From Actinostola sp. cb2023 (lineage: Eukaryota; Cnidaria; Anthozoa; Actiniaria; Actinostolidae): 64,000 bases of DNA. Shown piece after piece: positions 10,586 to 23,720 of the stretch; positions within the stretch are counted from its first letter, which is position 1; each line of letters starts with the position of its first letter. The position numbers and the translations under genes are program-made. A model generated the notes under the pieces. It had not been told where the DNA came from. It made no database searches and saw only the letters and a list, made by a program, of their open reading frames with translations. The DNA lies in NCBI GenBank assembly GCA_033675265.1, contig JAUJYZ010000343.1, forward strand, positions 62,001-126,000, read 5' to 3'.

Positions 10586-11117
10586 GATAACGACTACGCC
10601 CTTATCAGGGCGGAGAATGTTTTGTTAAGTAATCAGAACAATAAATTAATTATTAATAAGTTAGTTATAATTCATAACAAGTAAGTAGATCATGTTTCAA
10701 TCAGCAATAAGTTAACCGAGATTCAACAAGTCATTTAAGTTTGCTAACCGGGAAAAGTGAAACAGCTAACCAGTAAGAACATGGAACCTTATCAAGACCC
10801 ACCACAGAAGTAAGTAACAATGATTGTAAAATTATAGAAGCGAAAATTGACCGACGCACGGAAAAGTCTGCCTTCACAAGAGTAGCAAAAACGTTGGTAC
10901 ACGTAACAGAAAGTAAGAGACCTCCACATGAGGTAAGAGTATTGTTAGAAAAGCTCCAAACGATGTGGAAGAAATCCAATACAGTAAGTTTGTATAGGAA
11001 AAAAGAGAAAGAAAAGGAAGGAAGGAATAATAATCTTTACTGAGGAAACAACAGAAAGTAACGATACGGCGAGAAAGGCAAAAATAAAAGGGGAAGGAAT
11101 GAAGAAACAAAAACATG

Positions 11118-12135
11118 TTAACCCTTTGACACCGAGATTTTTGAGTTTTTTAGCGATTTTCTGGACCTAATCACGTCATAGGAAATTTCGATTCCATATA
11201 AGGGGTTTCCATGGAAATCTTGACAGTTCTGAAAGCCCACGGGCTCAGGTTCTGACGTAATCTTTCTCTTGTCATGGATCGCCACGAGGGACAGGAGTTC
11301 GTAGCTGCTAGGAGTGGACTATTTTGCATTTTTAGAGTGTTTATAGCCATTATTCACCACAGAAGCCCCCAGGACAGCATCATTAAGCTTGACTGGTGTG
11401 GTAGAGACCATTCTCCTGGAAGAACTCAGGAGGAAGATACGAATTCACGAACACATTTCGGCAGCTCGTTGAGAGTTTCCAAAATGGCGGACTCAAAGTG
11501 AAATCGTCTCTCTGGTCTTTCTGTGGTGAATTCCAGGACCTACAAAGGCATTTTTGGCGACTTTGGACTTGTAAAGAATGCAACCGGTGCAATATTTTGC
11601 CTGTAGGACCGAGTGGCTCGACACTCTATATATTCTTAAAAAAAGGAAATGCGGGAGGATCTCTGTCGAAAATTACCGGATGTTCCCGGCATCCTTTTCG
11701 GGCGTGCAGAAGGAAAACACGTGTTAGCGAAAGTGGTCCCTAAGGAAATGGCTATTGTTCTGCAAGCTAAGGAAGAGAGAGTGAAAAATTCATGACTATA
11801 TCAAGAAGAGAGATGGAAGTTTGCCGAGAAAGTGGCGTTTTGTTTCGGAAGGATGTATTTTGGAAGAAAATCCAAGTCAAATGTCGTTCATTTTCGAGGT
11901 GTAAAATTGCGTCAAAAACGCGCATTTTTGATTTCTATGAAAAATAAATTGAACTAGTGCCCAGAAATCGGACCTGTAAGTCAGTTTACTTGAAGTTAAA
12001 ATTTGAAGAGTTATCTAGTTGTCACTAAAAACTGGTCAGGAGATCGATGTTACGAAAATTCAGAAAGTTTGAATTTTTAAAAGCAGTATCGATTTTTACG
12101 GGCGGTTTCGGGCGCCGTGGGAGTCAAAGGGTTAA
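11118..12135. mobile_element. piggyBac-like non-autonomous element with TTAA ends
   Basis: TTAA at 11118-11121 is followed by CCCTTTGACACC, and GGAGTCAAAGGG at the right end is followed by TTAA at 12132-12135. The TTAA target duplication and CCC...GGG terminal inverted repeats fit the piggyBac superfamily. The interior (about 1 kb) has no transposase frame, so it would need an enzyme supplied elsewhere. Confidence 0.75.
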
Positions 12136-12881
12136 TAGAGCGAAACCAATGCTGTCTGTTGTTTTACGCAACTGTGTCGTTTACGCGACTGTGGACACCC
12201 TCATCGATCACGGAGAAGAGACTTAGTGGATTAGCCTGCTTCCTTGTTCACCGAAACACTCCTTTTCTGCCAACGCAGTGAAAATGAACCAATCAAATGA
12301 AAGGATTGAAGGCTATGAGGCCAGGACAAAAGGCAAAACAACAGACAGTCATTTTGTTTGTTGCTGTTGTTGATCAACTAGACAATAATTACTGACCAGT
12401 CAAGGTTTCCAGTTATTCTCAATGAAGTCATAGAAGAAATGAAAGCCAACACTTCGAATTACAATACAAACCGCACCACGAAAAATGGTGTCAGTCCTGC
12501 ATCACAAACGACAAGATTGAGACACTTCTCCCACAACAACTTGACAACCAGAGAAAAAGCTTGTGCAGCCTGTGGTTCGCAGAATCTGATGCCAACGTCA
12601 TTAGTTCTAAGTGAGAAGACAACAAAAGAAACTGTCTCTGTGGGCTTAAGAGTCATTGCCTGAGAAAACCGGACACAAGTGAAAGAATGAGATCAGACAA
12701 TTTGCTTCAAATTTGCACCATTTGTTGTCTATCCAAAACGATTAAGAACTGATATTTAGATAATTTTCCGTTATTTTGTTCCGAAGTTTGACCACCATTA
12801 TTTAATCAATTTCCACAAAGATTGCATTCATACGTGAATCTAATGAATCAGATAAAATTATTATATTATATTATATATGTT

Positions 12882-13149
12882 TACAGTCATTTGCAAAAAT
12901 TCTGGCCGCCACGATATATCAATATATCAATATATCGGATGCATCACTAATACTATTAAATGAAGCAAAATTTACAAACAACAAACTTAAGACTAAAATA
13001 AACATTATACTAAATATTTCTACCAACTTTGCTGGCTTTAAAGCCCGCTTTAAGGGGAATTTTTTTCGATTATTTAATTACCCATAATGCACCCGATATA
13101 TTGATATATTGATATATCATGGTGGCCAGAATTTTTGCAAATGACTGTA
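12882..13149. mobile_element. Tc1/mariner-type MITE, copy 1
   Basis: TA, then CAGTCATTTGCAAAAATTCT at the left and its complement at the right, then TA. The inverted arms are about 55 bp and include a run of GATATATCAATATATC. The element proper is 12884-13147 (264 bp). A second copy lies at 47297-47476. Confidence 0.85.
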
Positions 13150-14055
13150 TATAGCAAACATTAGGTGAAAGTATAATGACATTTTATATCACATCACATC
13201 CTTTAAATCACTCAACACATGTCGCACATGGTTCAGGGGCAGAGGCTAAAGTGAACCAATCACAGATTGATCATGTGCGCAGTTAGATTTACTTAGATCC
13301 ATGAGGGTTGTGATTCAGCCCCTTTTTCTGTGCACACCATACATCGTGGACTCACACCTGTGCAAATAAAATCGTCACAATAGTGGCCAATTTTAGTCCA
13401 ACCATATCTCAAGAATATTTTCTGTCTCATCATCAAACACGTCCCCATTCTGAGCGAGCTATGCAACCAGAAGTACAACCAGAAATATGGAAAAGCTGCA
13501 ATTAGTGGCAGGTTAATTTTTTAAATGACTAGACTATGAGCTTACACAAGCGAACAAGTCCTTGCCATGGTCCTACCTAGTGGAAAGAAGCCTCAAAACC
13601 TAGGATTCCTCATGGGAAACGTCATAAAGCCTATGCCTGGTTCCAACGTTGGCACTCAAATCCCAATTGAACACATGCTGCAAACGTTGGTCTCTAAACA
13701 TGATTGAGCTCTTACAACAACAGCTTGAATAACAGCAAATATTCATATACAAAATGAACTAGAAGTTCTTGCAAATATTCATGTTATTTCAGGAAGCAAG
13801 ACACCAAGAAAAATGGATGCAGTAATTTCTCTGTTTTAGTGCTCTCCTGAGTTTTCCCACTTTTGATTCTGCTTCAGACTTGTGGCTTGACTACCTGGCT
13901 CGCTTTCAAACTTACACCCAGTGCCGGAAGAGAGGAAAGCACATCTTTTCTGACACACCAAACGCCAGTGGTCTACAAATTGCTCACAAATCTCGCCAGT
14001 CAACAATTGCATCCGAAAGATGTAATTCAAAAATCACTGACAGAGCTGTTACGGG

Positions 14056-14943
14056 TTAAGGTATCAGGATATGTTTTTTTAGTAAAAATTTCCAAAATCG
14101 GATTTTTAAAGAAATTACAAATTTTAACGAATCAAGCAAAGAAAATGAAGATAACCAAAATCGTGACTAATTTGCTACAGGAAACGATATGTCAACAGTA
14201 ATTGGTTGGATTGTGACGTCAGTCGAAGCGCATCAGTACGTGACACTCATAACCACGTGGCGAACGATACAACAACTATACATAATAATTTTTTTAAACA
14301 ACGATACACTTTTGAACTTTTTACATGTAAAAGCAAATACACATCCTCAAGAAAACTTAAATCTTTATATTCTCATCCAAGATCTAGAAGAAGATCGTCG
14401 ACTTCGTCTTCAAAGAAACTGTTCCCAAACAGAGCAGAAAACCATACAAATACATACACACTAAAACATGTCCCGGCACCCGCAATACTCGAACAAGCCA
14501 AAGCACAATAAATTTACTGCGATATTTTCTCATTTGCATATGACCTGTCGACCTTTGTTGAATACTGACCAGATATCTTAACAAGTGGTTGACAGATTCA
14601 ATTACGCTAGGTGTTGGATAAACATGGTGTGGCTTGATCTTCCAAAACAGTAATTGCGTCTTTCCTCGGAACTATTTTCAGCGCTAAATGCACGTCTTTC
14701 AAATGCTTAATGTCGCTAGGGTTTCGATGGATTTCGCTGAAAATGTGCAAGGTGGCTCAACAATAGTTGATCTAAAAAACGGTGTCTCCGATTTTTTCAT
14801 GTTATTTTCGTTCAAACGTTATAGCCCTATTTGTTGACAACATAGCTCTAAAATCAATTGTTTAACTTTGGCGTAGGATTGCGGTTGATCTAAAACAGAT
14901 ATCGGAAAATTGAGACACCGTTTTGAAGTTCGTTATCTCGAGA
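14056..14943 (+). mobile_element. TTAA-flanked GGTATCAGGATA element, truncated copy
   Basis: Starts TTAA-GGTATCAGGATATG at 14056 and matches the reverse complement of the full-length copy at 55590-56769 over nearly 900 bp, up to about 14943, where similarity ends before the second terminal repeat. Short frames inside (14189-14511) are shared with the other copy but resemble no known protein. Confidence 0.8.
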
Positions 14944-15003
14944 TAATAAACCTGAAGTAAATAACTTTGTTAGATTTAAGGCCATACGCACTGTAACATA
15001 ATA

Positions 15004-15808
15004 GTGCGTAAGGCAGGGGATCCAGTTGTTTCAATTCACCAAAGGGAGTGTACAACCTCGAACAACGCCGCATATACTTCTTTCAATCTCTACAACTCAG
15101 CCATGGCCTCTAAACCCAAACGCGAAACCAAACCTAAGTACGACCCAGATTTTTTATATGAAGGTCTTTGTTTACAACAGAGGAAACGCTCACGGCCGGC
15201 AAAACTCAACAAACAGAAACGCCAAAGTCCAGCCTACAACGTTAGCAGAAATCGATGGACTTCAAAGATGACCCAACTTCCTATAACAAAAAGTTACAAC
15301 TGGTTCAACTTGATAAAGAGAAACTAGAATGGAGTTAAAAGTTTTATTGCTCAAACAACAAGTTTCCAACCCGAGCAGCAATGTAAATACAGACGACGAG
15401 CGTGAAACTCAACCAACGGCCGAAACAAAGAAAAATAACCTTTAGATTGGCGAGTATGACAAACTTTAATTGCCCGAATTCACTGCAGGTTTCCTAGTCA
15501 TGATACGTTCTTACACACAACCGCGCAAAGAGGCTCAGCTAAAGCTCTTAGAGCTCATGATGACCAAAACCATCAGCTACTCGTGGTACAGCGTCAGGGC
15601 ATTTTACAAGCATATCGCGAAGCAAGTTGAGCAACATCGACTAGAGTGGGAGGATACCCAATCCATCAGAGAAACCGCAACAGTGTTCTTTAAGCACTCC
15701 GATTTATGTGATTTACATGTATGTCCAACGTTCAAGACAGACCTGATTGTACAGCAAATTTCCAAGATGTCGATTTGTGATGATGTCATTCAAAGTTTCA
15801 GCCAATGA
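15004..15808 (+). pseudogene. Decayed gag-like retroelement ORF
   Basis: Two frames, 15004-15327 (basic, with KPKRETKPKYDPDF) and 15470-15808 (with SYSWYSVRAFYKHIAKQVE...LEWEDT), are separated by stops and frameshifts. The second resembles the helical region of gag-like proteins repeated in coral genomes, in which a Trp-containing ...W.SVR.FH... segment is followed by ...LxWxDT. No downstream polymerase is recognisable. The assignment rests on remembered patterns and is tentative. Confidence 0.35.
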
Positions 15809-16867
15809 GCGTTTGTGTTATATTGTAGTGACGTCATCTGTGTGTCTGTCCTCCAATAACACATGGCTCTCAACCAATCAAATCGCGCGTAATATACCAA
15901 TTACTATATAAATTAATATATCGCATAACCCCTCGCTACAGACTGATAACCTACACATAATAGTATGGAATCAATAGGAAGGAATTGCAAGTATCCAGGA
16001 AAACTTTGACAGCGAGATGACTTGTAAGCAGACAAGTCTCCTGACCAGGTTTTATAATGAGGATGTTTTAATAGCATGGGGTTCAGTCTGTCAGTCTTTG
16101 GTAAATGACGTATTGAGACAACCGTTATGAAACAATAGACACATTAATACGTCTAATGTCAAAAAGACACCACCAATGCCAACATCACAACCGAAGCAGT
16201 CAATCAGGAAAAGGATCCTGTGAACCTAAGGTTATACAAAGCATACTACATACGGAAACTCAAAACCTGTGAGGAATTTACGGAGCTTTTATGAATATAT
16301 TTTCGTCAGTCTCTGATGATACTGATTTAAAACAGTGAAAGCCCAGATAACCCAACCATACACTAATACACAGTGGCGGGCCCCACTTGCGACTTCAATT
16401 TAGTTAGTTAATTTAATAATTTAACACAGTAATTAGTAATGGAGTCAATGTAAATAAGTGACAACTTTTTGAATTTCTGTGCATAATAAACGTTGGTCTT
16501 TATATATTTTGTCATATAGTTTTGCCTGTCTATATATAATAAAGTTTATAATTATTATTAAATTCACATACATTACATTTTATTTGAAGTGAATGTTCAT
16601 ACGTCTTATTTCGTATTTTTCTATTTTAAAAGCACTTCTATGGCAGCCATTACTGGAACTGAAATATGCTCACAGTTTTTGTCAGTCCCAACTGAACAAA
16701 CCCGAGATTCTCTGTGAAGGTTAAAAACTGAACAAGCTTCAGTGGCTCTTTGAAACCGTAAACGAAAACCCAAAAAGAATAATTTTCTGTAATACAATGA
16801 ATGACATTGCAAGTGTAACAAATCATCTATTGCGCAAGCTAGGCATCTTAATGCATATGACCAGAAA

Positions 16868-17635
16868 TTGATGTTGCCTGAAAACTGCTATATCAGTGTT
16901 TATCACTCTAACTCATGCCAAACAAGTAAAGACCGTATCACAACATATTTAAAAGAGAATGGCCTAACGAGAATAGTTGTAGCAACTACTGCTGCATATG
17001 GGCGTGAACTTTCCAAATATACGGTACATGATCAATTGGGAAGCAGCACGCAGTATATTATTGCACCGAGAGGCTAGGAGGGCTGGCAGGGATGATCTTC
17101 AGTCACATGTAATTGTGATTTATCATGGTCGCAAATAGGACCAACTAAACCTGAAGTAAATAACTTTGTTAGATCTAAAGGATGTCTACGTAAGACAGCA
17201 TTTAGTTCGTTGGACCCCGACATTGAGTACCCTAAATAATTGCAATTCTTACCATGATGCATTGTGTGAGTGTGGAGGCATATTTTAGGCATGCATTTTG
17301 CCAATTGAAACTGATACATGTACGTCCGACGTACAAGAGAGACGTGAAGGTTGTACTTGCAAAGTCACACCAAAATGTTGTCAGGATCTTCGATCTGCTT
17401 TAGGGGAGGTGTTCCATGATATGAAAGGTCAAGGGCTAGCAATTGATCAATCTGTGAGCCATGGTTTCTCAAAACAATTGATTGAATGATGTTGTTGTTG
17501 TTCAGAATTATGATACTAGTTTTACAATAGAAGAAGTACTCAGTAATTATCATGTGTTTTCTCTTGGCAATGCCTTAAGAATTCTTGAAAAGGGTGAGGC
17601 TATTGAAAATCTAAATAGTCATCCTCAATGAGAAT
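16868..17635 (+). pseudogene. Decayed RecQ-like DNA helicase fragment
   Basis: Readable pieces in shifting frames follow RecQ order. YHSNSCQTSKDRI...TRIVVATTAAYG matches the second RecA lobe (motif V region). From about 17040 another frame reads ARRAGRDDLQSHVIVIYHGR, the motif VI region with an arginine finger. From about 17175 GCLRKTAFSSLDP and then HDALCECGG resemble the zinc-binding subdomain (C-RK and C-x-C). HGFSKQLIE at about 17458 and SFTIEEVLSNYHVFSLGNAL at about 17519 fit the C-terminal tail of RecQ-like proteins multiplied in corals. At least three frame changes and several stops make it non-functional. The first helicase lobe with the Walker A motif was not found. Confidence 0.6.
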
Positions 17636-17911
17636 TCACCTCAATATGTTGTGCTTCGTTATTCTTTAGAGTTTTCAGGACACGAGGGTGGAACAACAGT
17701 GACATGCTTATCATATGGATATGTTATATATAATGTATATGATGTTTATGAAGAAGCATAGGAGAACTCGAAAACACAGTGACACTATTTTAAGAAGCAC
17801 TCAGTAACACTGCACAATACATAAAAGTTGCAACTCAGGGGAATTTTCAAGAGCTTGTAGGAGACAAACTGAAGGTGGTGTTCTAAAGATAATGGCCCCA
17901 TTCTTATTAAA

Positions 17912-18031
17912 AGGCAAGCCTGGTATAAGAAAAACAGGTATGGCAACACTCAAGGAACTGTGTGCGAGTATGCAATTGTCCTGACATACGCAGTAACAAG
18001 CCACAAATCCCAGGGACTTACTATCCCTTTA
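17912..18031 (+). pseudogene. Pif1/Helitron-type SF1 helicase C-terminal fragment
   Basis: A short frame reads QGTVCEYAIVLTYAVTSHKS and then QGLTIPL. The TSHKSQGLT string is the conserved motif VI region of Pif1-family and Helitron helicases (A.T.HK.QG.T). Upstream codons (RQAWYKKNRYGNTQ) are open but unrecognised. It ends at a stop at once. It is a fragment of a separate helicase, unrelated to the RecQ pieces next to it. Confidence 0.5.
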
Positions 18032-19787
18032 GCCATTTAGCTATTTAGCCATTTCAAGAGTTTGTACACCAGAGCACCTACACCCTTTAGATTTCAAACC
18101 GGAGTTGTTGAATCCCCAAAGTCGAAGAGTTCTAAGGGAGACATGCACCTAGAACATGATCTTTCTTGCTGCAGCAGCAATATGCTTCTACTTGATGATG
18201 AAGATGATAGTCTTTTAATGTCAAAGATAGATTTTCAGATGGAAAGAAAAGAAAGTGATGACAACTTCGCATATCCATTGGAATTGTTCTTGTGCTACAG
18301 ACATCTTGGGTCTCAAAGATGCAGATGAAAGTTTATAAGAGCCTCGATGCATATATTTATTTGGTATCTGGCAGGTGAGTTCGATTTTAGTGAAACCTGT
18401 TGGGGAAGACAATATCGTCCAGTTTTCAAGGGTACGTAAATAATAAATAGAAACTATTCAAATTGCATTTTCTCACATGTCAGTATGTGTTAAATTAAAA
18501 CCTCAAAAGAATGAAACATGGACTTCGCAACGCCATGAAAAAATTATACCGTGAAGTAAATCCTCTTATTAATTTAGCCTGCTTTTCGATGCTACATTTT
18601 TGTGCTGCATATTTGATTTATGTGAAATTTCCTAACATTCCTCTTTCAGGTAAACCATTCTCAATGAGCGAGAGATACCCCCTGTAATTACTCACTGTAA
18701 CTGTATGGGTGGGTAAGTACGGAACTGGAAAGTTGCTAGTGGACATTAGCAAGTTGGTTCTTTGCTGTTGGTTCATTGCTAGTGGACAAAACGTTTGCCT
18801 TGTTGCTGCGCTGGCCAGAAAACCTTTGAACCAAAAGCTCCCCATCCTGATAAAGTAAAAGCAGAAAGCGAGAAGGTTCTACCTAAAAGAAAGCAGAATG
18901 CGAGAAATAGAGCAAAGTCATAAGAGAAGGCACAAAATGCATTGGTCATTTGCCAGCAAACGTGCTGAATATGTAAGGTGCGTTAGAGCCAGTTCAGAAG
19001 AGCTATTATTCGAACATTGGAGAACCAGGAGGCCCCACCATTCAGGCGCTCGAAAACGAATTAGATGGAGATTGTCATGAAGTATTTACAGTACGCATAT
19101 GAACAACAACATATTTTGTATTTTGCTTATAGCGTTGCACTCCCATAGCAAAAACATCTGGGTATGATAACGTAGTAAACCTAGCTGAACAGCTTTATGG
19201 TAGCGACACTACGTACAATTACGGTCACGTCACTAGTCACGTGTCATGGCCTAGTCATGGTGACCAGTCACGCTGTTCTTGGCTCTGAAGTTTCTCTCGC
19301 TTTTAAATACTCTAAAGATGAGAAACAAGCTTATTTCTTTAAAAGCGAAACTAGACTATTTAGGTTCCAAAGATGAGATGAAATGGAAAGGAAATGATAA
19401 GGAACTGAGTTTCATTAAACTCGTTCTTGGAACTAGCAATGAATGCTCAGTAAATGAAGATCCTGTCCACAATCTCCTTACTTTAAAAGTTGACAATGTC
19501 ATTGTGAAATGGTGGACTAAGTCCCAGACCCAGACCCAGACTTAAAATCAATATTTCATGCACGTTATAAGAACTATATTCTAAAAACTATGGTGCATCG
19601 CGCTCAAGCGATGTCCTCAACACTGGAATTCTCTAATGAACGATCTGAGTAATAAAATTGGAATATCACTCCAACCTCTCTTCACCAACCGTCAGCTCGA
19701 ACAGGATCTCAAGCCGAAAGAAAGCAAACCTACTATCATCATGAATGAACATTGTGTTGTTTTGAAGAAATATAAAACGAGCGCGCG
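18032..19787. other. No gene seen
   Basis: Short frames of up to 88 codons (for example 18062-18328 and 19279-19545) show no motif, no splice-consistent partners and no repeats that I can identify. Confidence 0.3.
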
Positions 19788-19931
19788 TGCTATGTGCAGA
19801 TTTATAGCACGCGGGGACTGATCAGAACACGAGAGAAGTGTTAAGAGAAGCACGACGCGTAGCGGAGTGCTTCTCAACACTTCTCGAGTGTTCTGATCAG
19901 TCTCCAAGTGCTATAAATCTGCACATAGCAC
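19788..19931. repeat. Palindromic MITE-like repeat
   Basis: Arms GTGCTATGTGCAGATTTATA and its complement, then inner arms ACTGATCAGAACACGAGAGA and complement, and a central GAGAAGCACGACGCGTAGCGGAGTGCTTCTC-type stem. A related older copy is at 700-832. Confidence 0.8.
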
Positions 19932-20764
19932 AGCGGGCAAGTTTTCTATTTCTTTTATAAAATACAATTATGATTTTAAGGCAAGTTTTCATTTTTGTTC
20001 GTTACAAAATGTTTGAATATCTGCGCGCGCGTGCTGTGTGCTCTCATAAAGCACGCGGCATACGCATCCTTTGACCAATCAGAGCGCGCGTTATATCATA
20101 GTTATTTTATAAATCAGTTTAAATGTTGTCTGTGTGATGGTCTGAATGATTTACCTTGTTTTACGTATGAAATAAACAAGTAAGCGAATCGACGGCTGTG
20201 TTTATGAATTTATATTTTACATAAGTTTACATTAATATTTCGTATTTCAAACTTCCCTTTTCTCGAAGCTCTATATGTATCAAACCACGTTTATTATAAG
20301 CTCTACTGAGCGTATAATCAAGACCACTGAGGACTACCATAACCTAAAGGAAAGTCTTTCTGTCCTCAGAAATGAAATGTCCAATTTAAAAGAAATTACT
20401 GTTATTGAATATTTTTAGGAGGGGATTGGAAATTTTTGGCCTGTGTTTGTGGTTTAGGTGTAGCAAATCAAAAGTTTGCTGCGTGCCGAAAAAGTGGTCT
20501 CTTACAGACAAATCCCTTGGGAAAAGGGATATTGAAGAAATAAGTAAGTAAGTATGCAACATCAAAACAATATAATTGTAAAACAAAACCACTATTTGAT
20601 TTTATACCTTTTGATCATGTAATAATTGATACATTTATTTTTGAGAATATCTGATAATCTAATTGAGCAAGATTGTATTGACAAGTCGAAAACATACACC
20701 AATGGATATTGCCGCATTAAGTACAAGCATATGGCTGGCTATGAAAGCTTTTTGAAATGATTCT

Positions 20765-20960
20765 TAGTGGAATGATTCTCGGCGTGTTGCCCATTTGATG
20801 ACCGCTAAATACCATTGTGTTGTTGACCAGTGAGGTGTGATTTTCGCCTGTTGTATTAGAGGAATGATTCTTTCGGCATGTTGCCCATTTGATGACCGCT
20901 AAATACCATTGTGTTGTTTGTTGGCCAGTGAGGCGTGGTTTTCGCCTGTTGTATTAGTGG
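20765..20960 (+). repeat. Tandem repeat, about 92-98-bp unit, plus a distant partial unit
   Basis: TAGTGGAATGATTCTCGG...TTTTCGCCTGTTGTAT units begin at 20765, 20857 and 20955. A partial unit (CCATTGTGTTGTGGGCCAGTGAG...TTTTCGCCTG) recurs at 21345-21405, inside the LINE-like frame. Confidence 0.8.
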
Positions 20961-21312
20961 AATAGATCTCTCGGCAAGGGTAAGACAAAGGAAGCTGTTG
21001 AATGAAAGGATGAGAAAATTTAATGTCTTTGAGAAGGAGATTAAGTCATCAGAGGAGCTAAAGGAAGAGATCAAGAGCTTACATAATGAAGTTCAAGAAT
21101 GGAAATTAAAATATAAAATTATTGAAGAGGAAAAGGAAATTTTATTTAATGAAATGCAAAAATAAATTTCTCAAAAAAGACATTGGAGAAGTAACCTACA
21201 GCAAACTAATGCAGAATTAGAAGATTATATTTCAAGCCTTGATAAGTGTACTGACATTAGGACATTTAAGGAAAAGCCACTGGGTCAATCACAGAACAAG
21301 TGGAGAACTTTA
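20935..21312 (+). pseudogene. Coiled-coil gene fragment with in-frame stop
   Basis: The frame from about 20960 encodes a Glu/Lys-rich coiled coil (RKFNVFEKEIKSSEELKEEI...). It hits TAA at 21163-21165, then continues in the same frame as QKRHWRSNLQQTNAELEDYI...KWRTL up to the LINE-like sequence. The pattern (coil, then LExYIxxL and a Lys-rich turn) resembles an uncharacterised transposon-associated family repeated in corals. One stop codon separates the two halves. No function can be assigned. Confidence 0.35.
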
Positions 21313-21414
21313 ATGAACTTCCTCTCTAGAGCAGAGATTGCCTTTGTACCATTGTGTTGTGGGCCAGTGAGCGATGTGGTTTTCGCCTGTGATACCAGTG
21401 GAATGTTTTCCCTT

Positions 21415-21885
21415 GCGTCGTGCTGCTTGGTTAAGATCCTACTGTTGGTCTTTAAAGTAAGGACTGGACTGGCCCCTAACTACCTAGCGGACCTCCTCTC
21501 TGACTACACTACTGGACGTCGCCTTTGCTCTACTGGAAAAGAACTCCTCACTATTCCACGAACTATCTCTAAGTCCTACGGAGACAGAGCATTCTCCGTT
21601 GCTGGCCCCAAGCTTTGGAACGCTCTACCCACCGATTTAAGAACTGAACAATCACTAGGAACATTTAAAGACAAATTAAAGACTTATCTGTTTAAACAGT
21701 TTTTATCCTGATTGAGTATATATATATATATTTTTTGTTACCTACGCGTTTTTCATATATTTATATACATATGCTTTATTTCACATCTTCTTTTATTGTA
21801 TATATATTTATTTTTCATTGTTTTTCTTTATGTTTCTTTATTGTAAAAAGCATAGAGACATTGTGTATGCGTTTTTAAGAAATAA

Positions 21886-21917
<32 letters not shown>
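21415..21917 (+). mobile_element. LINE (CR1/L2-like) 3' end with microsatellite tail
   Basis: The frame ending at 21709-21711 has the C-terminal signature of CR1/L2-type reverse-transcriptase ORFs: a VFKVRTGLAPNYLADLL segment, YGDRAFSVAGPKLWNALP, then a TFKDKLKTYLF tail. A 3' UTR of about 180 bp follows and ends in an (ATT)n run at 21888-21917, the tail such elements use for target-primed integration. The rest of the reverse transcriptase is missing, as expected for 5' truncation. Confidence 0.85.
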
Positions 21918-21918
<1 letters not shown>

Positions 21919-22039
21919 AGCTCTGCTTTGGACTTTTTGGTAATACCTTTGACCCCACGTTTCTTTAGTTCTTCTCGTAGTTCAGTCACCTTAAACTTTG
22001 TATAGTTTATTTGAATTGAGGTAGTAGTATTAACCTCCT

Positions 22040-23720
22040 CAGATTGGCTGGGTGGATCATTTTCTTTTTTTTCTTTTTTATTTCATGTTCCCAGTATTGT
22101 GATTTCTTTTTCCTATAATGCCTTGCTTGACGTTCTCTATCCTTAATCAGCCACTGCCTTGACTCTAGCCTCAAAACATCACCGAATGCATCCCACTTAT
22201 TTGACTTTCTCGATACCATGGACCTTGCAACGGGAAAGGATTTGCAACCCTTTATACAAATATCAGTGAATGACACCCACGCATCACCTCTGACCAGTTT
22301 TGGCTTGATGCAAAAACATGGATCAATGATTTCACATCCTTCGATGAGCTGAGAGAGGGTTATGAGCATCAACGTGTGACCCCTTATATGCATATATTAG
22401 TGTGCCACATACCTTGGTTCTTGGAATTGCATAAATCAATTAAATTATTCACAGGATAAGGAGTTGAACGAAATAATGGTCTTAGGAATGCCTCCATTGT
22501 ACTTGGCAGCTCATAAAGTAGTTTCTTTTTATCATTCCCCATCAGGCTTGTCCAATCATACAGATGACTTTCTTTCCCAATAGCATCCCTTTTTTCCAGA
22601 TATCAAATGTGATGCCACAAGATCTAATGGACTTGTACCACCTGTCACGTGACTTTTTAAATTTTCACCGCAGACCAACGAAAATATCATAACTGGAAAG
22701 AGCATGCTAAAGTTAGTAAAAGTGGAAAGTTTGAAGGGAAATACGTAAATAGGGCAATAGTTACAGGCATTCAAACTTTGCCTTTTTTGTATGGAAATGT
22801 ATGTTGGAAGGCAACAGCTTGCCTTCCAAGCGAAAACCCATACAAATCCTTATCAAAACGGGAAACTTTGAAAGCTGTTAACGTATTTCTTATTTGCTTG
22901 ATTCTTTTCAAATTTTCAACTTTTACTAATTTTAGTATGCTCTTTCTAGTTATGGAATTTTCGTTTGTCTTCGGTGAAAATTTAAAAAGTCACGTGGCGG
23001 GTGGTACAAGCCCATTGCTTCAAGTAAATTATTGATATGTTTAGCAGATTTTTTGCTTAATGATAAATTGTCTTCTATGTCCCACACTTGTGATTCTGTG
23101 ATCAGATTTTTAGTCAGGACATCAGTTATTCTCAATAAGAGATGGAGCTCATCAGCAATAACATGATCTAATGGCACGCTAAGTAAAGGTTCCCTGCAGC
23201 ATCCATAGTTATCTTTAGAGCATTTGCACATGTCTTTCATTTCTGATAGTATTCTAGCCAATGGTGGGGAATTACAATCATGATAATTTTTATCTGTTTT
23301 CCACCTGTCATTTTTCTTGATTTTACACCAAGCACATGCATACTCAGAAATGGCACTATTTAGCCCAAACATGAGAAAAATGTATTTGTAGTCTCCACCT
23401 AAGAAAAATTCAATTTGGATTTGCTCTTCTTGTACCAACAGCTGACCCTCATTAATCATGTTATTCAGTTCTTTAAAAACTTCTCCCAATGATTGTTTCA
23501 TGGTCTCATAATCTTCTTTTCCACTAAATACGGCAAGTGTCCTGTTACCCTTGACAGTCATTACATTTTCACCAGTTTGCAAAATTGAAAATGAAAGGAA
23601 AACAAAGTTTGAATTTCGGGTCATCCATTTCTTTCAAGTATTCTTCAATATGCTGCTTCATTGTTTCTTTAATTGAATTTACTTTGGCTCCAGGCTGGAT
23701 TCCTGAGAGCCTTTCTCTTT
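22040..23720 (-). pseudogene. Transposon-associated CxxC protein gene, split by a MITE
   Basis: On the minus strand the pieces read in order. 23720-23015 includes GKEDYETMKQSLGEVF, QIEFFLGGDYKYIF, a CAWCKIKKNDRW zinc-ribbon-like motif, and PLDHVIADELHLLLRITDVL. After a 387-bp insertion, 22627-22433 continues with CGITFDIWKKG and WTSLMGNDKKKLLYELP. 22230-22040 gives SRKSNKWDAFGDVLRLESRQ and a basic tail. I know this domain order from a large uncharacterised family repeated in cnidarian genomes; its enzymatic role is unknown to me. Frameshifts and the insertion make the copy dead. Confidence 0.55.
22628..23014. mobile_element. MITE with about 130-bp inverted arms inserted in the minus-strand gene
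   Basis: TGGACTTGTACCACCTGTCA at the left and its near complement ending GGTGGTACAAGCCCA at the right. Arms of roughly 125-130 bp share TAGTAAAAGTGGAAAGTTTG-like sequence and a CACGTGAC core. It splits a minus-strand reading frame whose two sides belong to one protein. No clear target duplication was found. Confidence 0.8.
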
